Below, piece by piece: positions 37,701 through 49,700 of a stretch of DNA of 64,000 nt. The position numbers were made by a program, and so were the translations under genes. The first letter of the stretch is position 1, and every line of letters starts with the position of its first letter. Source of the DNA: Hyaloscypha bicolor E (Eukaryota > Ascomycota > Leotiomycetes > Helotiales > Hyaloscyphaceae); NCBI RefSeq assembly GCF_002865645.1, contig NW_020194684.1, forward strand, positions 5,123,952-5,187,951. Direction: 5' to 3'. The notes under the pieces were generated by a model. That model saw only the letters and a list, made by a program, of their open reading frames with translations. It made no database searches and was not told the DNA's origin.

Positions 37701-40700
37701 GAATACCGGGGCGTCGCTGTTGAGCCGGAGAGTCCTCCACAAAGCTCAAGTCAACGAGACGCACCACCTGCTGGTCCTAAACCCTCCGCTTCCGAGACTT
37801 CACGTGTGCCCGGCGCTTTCAATGATGATCTTGACTTCACTGCTACTGTGGCCGCTGGATTGCAAGACTCTGGTTTTGATCCTAATATTGTGATCGATGA
37901 CCCGTCATTTCGAAGACGAAACTCTCCACCAGGCTCCAACGATTTCACGCCATACCGCACTCCATTCGCCGAGACAGTTTCTGACCTTGGCGCTATTCCA
38001 TCAGAGGTGTCAGGCCCTCAGGGTTACATTCTTGGTGAGGTAGCCAGCACACCGCAAGATTGGCGCAGCGTTTCACCTCCCGAAGGCGACGGAATTGCAA
38101 CTAAGCTAAGCAAAAAGGAACAGAAGAAGCGTGATAAGGAGAGAAGACGAAGTGGAGATGTGACGCCCCTCGAGGAATCTTCTGCCATGAGAGACGTCGT
38201 CGAAGAGCCTGAAAGATATTTTGAGCCTCCTTTGAGCAAGAAGGAGCAAAAGAAACGTGACAAGCTTGCACGACAAACCAGCCAAGGAGACGATATAACC
38301 CCATCCGTTGCTGATGAGATTGTCGAGGAGCCAGAAAGCTACTTCGAAACCCCGAAAAAATCCAAAAAGAAGTCCAAGAAGGGCTCGTCTGGCGTTGATG
38401 ACTATGCGGAAGAGACATCCCGGGATAGCAGAAAGGTGTCTGTTCCTGTTGATGCTTTTGATGATTTACGCAACGACGACGACGAATGGGCTGACGCTAA
38501 GAAGTCCAAGAAGAAGTCGAAGCGTGACAGCGATCGCCATGATTCTCCTGCTCGATCCGTCCCATCTTCAGAGATTGCTTCAGAGTTGGAGAGATCATCA
38601 AGCAAGAAGTCCAAGGACAAATCAAAGCGGAAGAGCGAGCAACATGAGGCTGACCCAACTGAAACCTCTCTGCCGGCTAGCACACCATCTGAGACTAGTA
38701 GAGATGGAGACTTTGATGATTCGCGAGGGAACAGAAAATCATCGACCAGAGACAGTGGTGTCTTCAGTAGTGCTGATCGTGGAGACTCTCGCTCAGTGGT
38801 TTCGGCTGATGCTTCACGTTACGGTGATGACGAGCCTCGGAGATCCAAAAAGAAGTCCAGAAGCAGCACCAAGGACGACTATGATGATTCTAGATCAGTA
38901 GTTTCAGCACCTGCTGGCGACGACTACGAGGATTCGAAGAGGACCAAGAAAAAGGATAAAGACAAGGACAGAGAGAAAGACAAGAAGAGTGGAGGTGGCT
39001 TCTTCGGTCTTTTTGGCTCTAAGTCCGACGTCGGTGCCAGAGATGAGAGCCCCAAAGGATCAAAGGACGACTTCGAAGAACCAAAGAAGAAGAAAAAGTC
39101 CAAGAGAAGTTCCGTTGCTGACTCATCGAGTATCTACAGTGATATTGGTGCTCAGTCTGTCGGTGACCTTTCGCGCTCGATGTCCAATGGAAACGGCGAC
39201 AAGAATAGCGCCTACGATGATGGCGATGACTCGGGCGAGAAGACTAAGACGAGATCCAGATCCGAAAGTCAATCTTCGAAGAAGGATTCTTTTTTAGGTA
39301 GTGCCGGCACCCTTGGCGCGGGTGTCGGCATTGCGGGTGCTGCTGCTGCAATTGCTGCTCAGCAGTATCAGCAATCAAAAGCCGCAAATGTGAACAGCAG
39401 GGAGACCGTCGAGCATGAGCAACGCAAAAGCTCCCCAAGCCCCATCCTACCCCACGAAATCCGTGATCCCGAGATCACAGAACGACAATTCAGACCTTCA
39501 ATCGATCCCCAGTATGGTGATCTTCTCCCACTGCCACCAAGCGACCCAGTATCTCCGAATGTGGATCCAATAGATGATCTTCCCGAGCTACCTGAAAGTC
39601 GCCCAGATACTCCGGAGCCTGAGCGTATCACAAGAGAAAAGTCTATGAGCGCTGTCCGCAAGAACATCCAAGAGACTCCGGTGAAGTCCCCAAGCCAAAG
39701 CGCAGTGCCATTGAACTTCCTCATGCGGAACAGACCACAGCCGTCATCACCCCGCTTTGTCCGATCTTCTCCATTGCAATCTCCAGCTACTCCGCATGAA
39801 GACTCTCTCTCTTTTCCAAAAGCTCGATCAAGGCCAACTTCCTGGGATAACTCAAAAGAGTACAAGCCTCTCTATCTTGTAGAAAGCCACAGACGTGGGT
39901 CAAGTGCTCAAATGGAGATGGAAGAGGATCTTCCAGCTCTCCCCCCTAGTCAAGGGACTTCGCGCAGTTCTTCACAGCTCGAGATTGGAGAGTTGGCAAA
40001 AGATCCACTGTCAATTGACACTGACCTAGCATCGTCGAAATCGGCCGAGCTACTTGGCTCGGAACAATCAACACCAAAGGCTGCAGTTATGACTCGAGAT
40101 GACCATGCTATTGACGACTCATTCGATGACATGAATCTGACGGCAGAGTCAGGCCTATCTTCACACCCAGAGCGAAGACCATCTTCCCCTGTGCCGAAAT
40201 CTCACTTCAGGGAACATGTTGCTGAAGCCGCTGCAGCAGCAGGACTAGTTTCCGCGATTGGGTATTTTGCTTCATCTCCAACCTATCCAGAGAACAAGGA
40301 ATCCTCCTTGGATGAGTTGCCATCTGTGCCACGACAACCTTCGCCTGTTGATCCAATGACGAAAGATAGGAGCTCTTATTTACTTCAGTCATCGCCATTG
40401 TCCAAAAAGTTCGAGGAATTCGAACCTGTTGATCGAGATTTGGATTCGCCAAGTAGAAATCAAAAGTCGTCTCGTTCCAGCAGTAATGCAATGGAGAGCA
40501 TTCAAGAACGGGAAGCGACTGATGTCTTTGGATCACCGAAAGCCAGGCCAGAAGATATCGAATACGAACATGAGCAGACCACGGATGTTCTTTCTACTTC
40601 ACCATACGATGACCTCGCCGACCAAGAAAAGACTCATGAGATTCCGGAGCTACTAGCCAAGGATTTACATGAACTTGATGGCCCCACTGTTGAAGAAACC

Positions 40701-43700
40701 GAACCAGTTGAGGAGTTTACCTTCACCAAGTCCAAGAAAGACAAGAAAAGAGACAAGAAGAAAGGCAAAGGTCTCTCTCGCTCTTCCACACAAGAGGATT
40801 TCACGATCCCAGACGCTAGCAAAGACGGCGCTCAAGACACACCTGGTCAAGCCGAAGCCAAACCAACTGATGATGAGTTCTTCATTACAAAATCTAAGAA
40901 GGATAAGAAGAAAGGCAAAGGACTCTCTCGCTCTCTGACGGAAGACGATATGGTAATTCCCGAGCCTAGCAAAGATATCGCTGAAGAGACAACGGGTCCA
41001 CCCGAGACCGAACCCGCTCAGGATGAGTTCTTCGTCACAAAATCCAAGAAGGACAAGAAAAAAGACAAGAAGAAGACCAAATCGATATCAGCTTGGGAGC
41101 CGGAGGAACCTGAGAGTGTGCCACACCAAATCGAGGAGCCTGTGGCGGAGATAACTCGAGATGTGTCTGAAGAGATAGCTACGCCCGCGGATGTCGAGCC
41201 TCTCCATGAATTTTCGACTCCGAAGTCAAAGAAGGACAAGAAGAAGTCCGTCGTAGCTTGGGAGCCTGAAGCATCCGCGAGCGCTGCACAGACTACCGAG
41301 GAATTGCCACAAGAGCCAACTCGAACACTGTTGGAAGACACCTCTATTGCTGCTGATAATGAATCACTCGAGGAGACTAAAGCATCCGAGAGCACTGTAC
41401 AGACTACCGAGGAATTTCCACAAGAGCCAACTCGACCACTATTGGAAGACACCTCTATTGTTGCTGACAATGAACCACTCGAGAAGACTGAAGCATCTGA
41501 GAGCGCTGTACAGATTACGGAGGAATTTCCGCAAGAGCCAACTCGACCACTATTGGAAGACACCCCTATTGCTACTGACAATGAACCACTCGAGGAGACT
41601 GAAGCATCCGAGAGCGCTGCACAGATCGCCAAGGAATTTCCACAAGAGCCAACTCGAACACTGTTGGAAGATACCCCTATTGCTGCTGACAACGAACCAC
41701 TCGAGGAGTTCGTCATTACGAAGTCCAAGAAAGACAAGAAAAGGGGCAAGAGGAAGTCCGTTGCAGCTTGGCAGCCTGAAGCATCCGAGAGCGCTGCACA
41801 GACTACCGAGGAATTGCCACAAGAGCTAACTCAAACACTGTTGGAAGATACCCCTATTGCTGCTGACAACGAACCACTCGAGGAGTTCGTCATTACGAAG
41901 TCCAAGAAAGACAAGAAAAAGGGCAAGAGGAAGTCCGTTGCAACCGAGGAACCCGACGCGTATGAGAGCGTACCGCAAACGATTGAACAACCGGAGCAAG
42001 AACCAACTCGGGCCATGTTCGAAGATGTTTCAATTCCTGTCGAGAATGAAGCAGTTGGCGAGTTCTTCACAACAAACTCCAAGAAGGGCAAGAAAAAAGA
42101 CAAGAAGCAGGCAAAACCACCTACCTGGGAGCCTGAGGAGGAAATCACATCTCAACCGCTTGCAGAACCTACAGTTGAAAAGAACCGAGTCTTTGCGGAA
42201 GAGACAACAACTCCTGCTGAGATTGAAGCAACCGAAGACTTTTCCTTCGGCAAGTCTAAGAAAAACAAGAAAAAGGATAAGAAGCGGTCCAGGCCAACCT
42301 CAACTGTAGGGACTGAGAAAGATGAGACTGAAGCCCCTGTATTGGACACAACTCGAGATCTTGTCGAAGAACCGGTCTCCATATTGCACGAATCTTCTGC
42401 GCCTGAGACTGCAATCGCAGAGCCTGCCACAGATTTGACGATAAGTCAAGCGCCCGAAGATCATGAGGAGATCATCGAAGCAGAATTCACACCAAAAGAT
42501 AGTCGACTAGAGCCCGTCGAAGATGTTGCTCAAGAACCTCCTGTTAGCGATGACTTCACAGCCTTTGAGACCAAGAAGGTCAAGAAGAAGAAAGGCAAAT
42601 CATTGATGAGTTGGGGACAGGAAGAGGAAGAAGCCGTTCCCACCGAATCAGTGCCTGAGGAAACCCAACAAGACACCAGTCGAGATGTCCCAGAAGATGC
42701 ACCGGCCGCTGACCAGTTCTTCGTTACCAGGAGCAAGAAAAGCAAGAAGGAGAAAAAGCAGCGAGGCGAATTAGTCACTGCGTGGGAGCCCGAGGAGGAT
42801 TCCGCAGCACTACCGACAGCTCCAGAATTTGAGGATACTCAAGACTTCGATGCTGCTACATTCAAAAGAGGCAAAAAGATGAACAGAAAGTCATCATCAT
42901 TTGTTCCCGATGATGATCTTTCTTCCACAGCTCGACAAGAACCTGTCGAAAGTCTCGCTGCTCAAGATGATACGCCTCGGTCAATCGACGTTCCGGAATC
43001 CGAGGAAAGCCACCTGCCAGCAGAGAATTTGCCAACAACGGAGCAAGTGAAATCCATCGAGCCTGAAAATATTCTCGATGCACCAGAGAGCCTATCATCA
43101 AAGCCCACGCCTATGGGTGGGCCTGGTGCGTGGCCAATCACGCCTGCTACCCCCTGGACTGGCGGTGACGTGCCTAATTCTTCGAGCAAAGAATATTTTC
43201 CATCAACAGAAACATCTCATGGTCCTTTGAATCGCGAAATGCCGGAAGATTTGCAAAGCAAAGAGTCGTTCCCGTTTACGGAGACTGTCTTGCCAATTGT
43301 CGCTGCCGGTGCTGCTCTTCTTGGTGCAGAGTCGATGAAGAGAGAATACTCGCATCCTATTGAAGGCTTATACAAGGATACTACGACCTCGAAGTCCATG
43401 CATGTGAACGAGCCTTCACTTTCACAATCTGATTCGAAATCCGCTCCTGATGGCTTCACCGCTGGCTCTGACAACGACCAGCTCAGCCTCGCAAAACGAT
43501 TGCAGGAAGAGTTCAGTGGTGGCAGCAAAAGGTCAAAGAAGGATAAGAAGCGACAAAGCTTGCCTCCGACACCTGCTCGAGAGGCCTCAAGATCCAGGAC
43601 TGTGGAAGAGTTGCCCGAGTCGCATCCGAGGGCAAGGAGTCTTTCTATCGGACCCCCTGCTCCAGACGCTTACAGCGAGGATAAACTTGAGCTTGCTCGC

Positions 43701-46700
43701 CAGTTCAAAGCAGATTCCGAGTCGGGAAGCAAGAAATCTAAAAAGGACAAGAAGAAGCGACAAGGATTATCGCGCTCCTCAACTCAAGATGACATGGGTT
43801 TTGATAGAGACGTGGAAGATTCGCAAGCGACTGTCCCGGAAATCTGCAAGGATTCTCAGGATCCAGAAACTTTGGAGACTGCTCCAAAGGGTGACGGCTT
43901 TGCTGCTGGTTATCAAGAAGACCAACTTTCTCTGGCACGTCAATTACAAGCAGAGTTTGGGAAGAAGTCAAAGAAAGACAAGAAACGCCGAAGCACTTCA
44001 CAGACCCCTCAAGATCAAGTGCCTCGCGACGACTACTTCGGTGAGCCATCTCGTGCTCCCATCCCCGATGTAATGGAGCAAGAGCCCACAGTCCAAGTTC
44101 CAGAACCAAGCGTCCAGGATATAGCACGCGACGGATTGGCTGTGCGGTACAGCTCGGAACAACTCGAACTTGCTCGACAATTGAAAGAAGAATTTGGATC
44201 TGGCTCCAAGAAAGGCAAGAAGGACAAGAAAGACAAGAAACGCCGAAGTACTTCTCAAACACCTCTAGAACAAGAGCCACGCGACGATTACTTTTGTGGG
44301 CCATCTCAACCGCCGCTTCACGATGAAGATGACCAAGACCGAGGAGCTTCAATGCCGGATTCAAATGCTGAAACAGGTCCTACACGCGATGGACTGGCCG
44401 TGGGATATAAGATGGAGCAGCTAAAGCTTGCACGGCAACTGAAGGAAGAATTCGGATCTGGCTCCAAGAAGTCGAAGAAGGACAAGAAAGACAAAAAACG
44501 CGGGAGCTTACTTCGGACGAATACCGAAGACAACTATTCATCTGATGCTCAACCAGGAGATGCGGAGAGCGGCAATTTCGAAGCCCCACAACCAGATTTT
44601 GCTGAAGCTAGTCCTGCGAACGAGCCTGAAGATGAATTTTCTTTCGTGACAAAGAAGTCAAAGAAGGACAAGAAAGACAAGAAGCGCGGCAGCTTGCTTC
44701 TGTCGAATATCGAAGATGACCTTCCACTTGATGCTCAACCGAGAGATGCGGACAGTCGCAACTTCGAAGCCCAACAGGAGCTCGCCGAAGCTAGCCCAAT
44801 CAATGTACCCGAAGATGAATCTGCTTTTGTTACAAAGAAGTCCAAGAAAGACAAGAAGGGTAAAAAGCGTGCAAGTCTTTTGCCGGATACCCAAGGCGAC
44901 GTATTCCCGTCTGAAACCATCTCTTCGCCTACTAACGATGTTGCCAAAACACGAGACATTGATGCGCCAGAGCCTGCACTTTTTGAAGAAGGACCCAACG
45001 AGTCTGCCCAGCTAGAAGACGACTTTGGCTTTACGAAAAATTCTGAAAAGGACAAGAAAGGCAAGAAACGAGACAGCGTCTTACAAACCTCTGCTGAGGA
45101 TGATTTGCCCGCCGAGACTCGATTTGAAGGCCGAGACGAAAGTCGAAATGTTGATGTCCTAACTCAGCCCGACTTCACACCAGAATTTTCTGCTGAGCCC
45201 GTGGCCGTTGAACCAGAAGACGAATTCTCTACCTCCACCAAGAAGTCCAAGAAAGACAAGAAGGGCAAGAAACCGGACATCGTCTTACAATCGGCAGCAG
45301 AAGAAGACATTCCCATTGTTGATTTCGGAAAAGAAGTTGAAACTTTGCACGCCTCTCGTGACACAGAGTCAAGAGAGATTGATCTTGAGCCAGCTCAAGC
45401 AGTACCAGAAGCTGACTGGAGTGTCCCGGAAAAGCCTTCGAAGAAAAACAAGAAGAAGCGTCAAAGCACAATTGCTCAAGAGCAGCCGTATGGTCAACCT
45501 GAAGTTGAAGCGAGCTCTACACAGCCAGAACAGGAGCTGTCGATGCCCAACAGCACATCAGAAGCTGTTGATGAGGCAAGTGACGATTTCGGGTTCTCAT
45601 CAAAGAAATCCAAGAAAGACAAGAAGAAACGTGGAAGTTTGCTTCGAAGCGCGACTTTTGACGAGACACCGGAGGAGATAACCAGCGAGATGCAACCTGA
45701 ATATGAGAGCCGAGATCTAGTCGACGAGGCTGGTGCCGCAACTGCTCCATTAGCAGATGACCAAGATGATGGATTCGAATACTCGTCCAAGAAATCGAAG
45801 AAGGACAAGAAGAAACGTGGAAGTTTGATTCGAAGTTCGACTTTCGACGAGATACCCGTAGAGCAAGCCAATGATGTCAAGTTCCAGCATGACTCCGAGA
45901 ATCGAGATTTAGGCGACGGTATTAATGCCACTCTTGCTTCAGTAGCAGATGATCAAAATGATGGATTCGAGTATTCTTCCAAGAAATCGAAGAAAGACAA
46001 GAAGAAACGTGGCAGTTTGCTTCGAAGCTCCACACTCGATGAGACACCAACAGAACAAGTCAAAGATGATAAGGCCCCGCCTGAGCCCGAGAGCCAAGAT
46101 ATAGCTGGCGATCCTGGCGCTGCAGTTGCTCCATTAGCAGTTGATCAAGCCGGTGAAGCGGAGTATTCCTCCAAGAAGTCAAAAAAGGAAAAGAAAAAGC
46201 GCAAGAGCTTGCCGCAAACAACTATGCCTGAAGACCTGCCCAAGGAGATCGAGCAACCTCGCAAGCAAGACGATGCTGTTCTAAGTAGCGTTGCTGAAGA
46301 TAGTCGACCTACAATTGTCGAGACTGATCGCGCTCCTGAGCCAGAGCCAGCTATCCGTGAATCGACTTTCCACGAAGACAAATCACTTAGCCAGCCTGCA
46401 AATATCATCACTGAGCGTGAAGACTCTCAAACGGCGACCCGTGAAGCAGCTTTCGAAGAAGACAGTTCCATCAACCAGCCAGAAGATGAGGTATCGACGA
46501 GCGGCCCCCCAGATATCTTCCACGATTTTGCATTTACGACCAAGAAGTCCAAGAAAGACAAGAAAAATCGAAAAGACTCTACCAAGGATGATTCTGAAGA
46601 AACTTCTGGAGTCTCCACCCCATTGGACCCTATGGCGGAGCCGAAACCGATTGTTGAAACCTCCATTCCTGCAGAAAAAGAAGACACTGTTCCGAGTGAT

Positions 46701-49700
46701 CAACCTCTGGAGCGAGATCTGGATTCGTTCACAGTCCCTGCATCGGCACAACAGGAAGAGGAACCCACTGATGAATGGAGCTCTTTCTCAGTCAAGAAAT
46801 CGAAGAAAGAAAAGAAGAGAAAGGCCTCAAAAACTGCATCATTGGGACCATCTATTCCTCGGTTAGAGCCTATCCTGGACCCCGAAGTTGCCATTGAGGA
46901 GCGCCAGTTGCCCACAAACGATCTAATGGAAGGAAACAGAGCAATTGAGGAACCGTCAAGTCGAGCAATTGAGGTGCCCATCAGTCAAGTCATGGCAGAC
47001 GACACCGAGGCGCCAACAGATGAATGGGCATCTTTTTCAAACAAAAAATCAAAGAAGGACAAGAAAAAGAGCAAGAGCTTATCTAGAAGTCTGTCTGAGG
47101 GACCATATGAGATACCAAGTCTATCAGATCCTATCGTCGAACTAGAAACGAGTATGACGGAGCCGTCCCGGCCAACAGAAAATATATCCAAGGAGCAATC
47201 AGCAAGCGAAGTACCTCGAGTACCGGACGAAGTGACTGTTGCTACGACAAAGGAAGACATCGAGCAGCCAGCGGATGAGTGGGCGTCTTTCGCAACCAAG
47301 AAGTCGAAAAAGGATAAAAAGAAGAGAAAATCTGGTCTTTCTACTCCCGCCGAACTAACCGAGGAGATTTTGTCTCTCGAGCACGCAAGTTCATTTACGG
47401 AAGAGCCCCTTCCACCAGTCTTGGAATCCGCCGAACCAACGGAAGAGATTTCATCTTTCGAACACGAAAGTTCATTTATGGAAAAGCCCCTTCCACCAAT
47501 CTTGGAATCCGCCGAACCAACAGAGATTTCATCTTTCGAGCACGAAAGTTCATTTACCGAAGAGCCCCTTGAACCAGTCTTGGAATCCGCCGAACCAACG
47601 GAAGAGATTGCCGAACCAACAGAGGAGATTTCGTCTCTCGAGCACGAAAGTTCATTTACTGAAGAGCCCCTTCCACCATTCTTGGAATCCGCCGAAGCAG
47701 AACACGGCATGCCTACGGTTCAAAAACAGGAACCTCTGTCCAGAGCTTTTGAAGATGAAGTCCCCGAGAACTCAGAGACCCAGGTCCAAGATTCCGAAGA
47801 TCTGGGGCCGACAAATGAAGAATCCAAGGAGCAAGAAGCCACTGACGACGCATTTGCTTCTGTCACCAAACGATCGAAGAAGGATAGGAAAGGCAGCAAA
47901 AGATCATCCCGCGCTCCTTCCGAGAGCAGAGCCTCTACATTAGGCCCAGCTGATGCCTTGCCGATAGAAACTACTGAAGCTGAAACTCACCCCCCTTCAG
48001 GGCAAATAGTCTCGAGCCCGGTTACCATGAAGGACGAGAACTTGGAAGAAACCCATCAGGCCGAAAGACATGCCGTCGAGCAGGCTGTTGACGACGAGAG
48101 AAAAGACCCTTCTGGTGATGATCTTTTCCGGACTCCATCAAAGAAAGACAAACGAAAACGCCAAGCCACTGTTGCCGATATCTCTTTGGGCGATGGTATG
48201 GATTCATCTAAGCCACCGTTGACGTCTTGGGCAGACGAAGTCGAGGAGGCCGAAATTGAAAGACAAATACCCGTTATTCAAGATATCGCGAAGGATGAGT
48301 CACTATCTCACATTGCAAGCACAATCGAAACCACTCCTGTCGATGATTTCTTCAGACCTACCAAGAAGGGCAAAAAGGGCAAAAAGAGGATTTCAGAACC
48401 CGCGTCTTCAGTCGAATCTTCCAGACCTGCGACTTCATCTGGAATGCCAAAGGATGAAGCGGCTGACGATCACAGTAATCTTGCAATACTTGCAGCGACG
48501 GGTGCCGCGCTTGCTGGTGCAGCATTGCTCAGCAAAGGCGACGAGACTCGGGAGATCCCATCCCAAAGTGCTGGTTCAACTACGCCTCAGAGAAAACTGT
48601 CGAAAAAAGAAAGAAAAAACAAAAGAATTGATCTTGGGCCTGCGCCACGAGACGATATCTTCGATGATCCTGCCTTGTGGGAAGGCGCTGAACCTAAACC
48701 GCACGAGGAAGTCATGCATGTCGATGATGATTCTGGAAGCGACGGCTTTGGATTTGCTTCTAGAGATATGGACGAGCCAATATCAACCCATCAGCCATAC
48801 GAGACCAGAGAGCCAACACTTGGCTATGAACATCATAAGCATGTGGAGGAAGCCAGGCCAGTCTCCCCAGCCGCTGAAACCAAATTCATCCCGAAAGAAT
48901 CTACCCGCACCCGCGAAAGAGAAATGGACTGGGATAACCGCCATGCGACTACCGAAGCATTTCAAGAGGATCACGATCTTCACGGGGAAGAGCAACTAGA
49001 GCGTCAAATTTCAGAAGAATTGGATCAGAGATCGTCAACAGGAGACGAGAGAACCGCCACCCAACTTCCTTCCAGCATATATGTTCCCCAAGAGCCCATA
49101 CAGCACAGGGAAGACATCTACATCAATGATCCACATTTCTCCCAGCCATCAAGAAGCATCGTGGACACTCCACCCTCAGACAAAGGTGTTTCGTTCGAAG
49201 AGCCTCCGCCAATCATCCATGAACACATCTCGACGCCGTCGAGATCCTCTACTAAACAACCTTACAGCGAGAAGAGTGTCGCATTCGAGGATGTGACCGA
49301 CCATAGCCCCGCTAGGCCTCTTAGTACCAGTAAATATGGCCGCACATCGTTCTCGGACCTACCAGTTGTGCCTGAAGAATCTGAACACCCCCCGGCCCAC
49401 CCTCACCATGATTTTGAGGGCAATCGTGACAGTGCGTTTGTCACGGGGTCACCGATTCCACGACATCAATTCACTGATGATCATGAGCATGTCCGTGACA
49501 GCGGTGTGCATCTTCGCGACTTTTCACCAGCGGAGAAAGCACGAGCACACGCCTCTTCGACAGATGCTGCTCTTGCTAAACTTTCCTGGCCTCAGGTCGA
49601 CGAGGAAACAGAGACTGTTGACCTCCATCGGTCTCAGAGAATTGTCGTAGAAACTTCTACTGGTCATCGCCATCAAGAAAGAGTCCCTTCAGAGACTCGC

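Noticed and set aside
41018..41749. Long minus-strand Ser/Gly-rich frames opposite Leashin
   Set aside because: Repetitive mirror of the tandem repeats; low-complexity translation without start or splice support.
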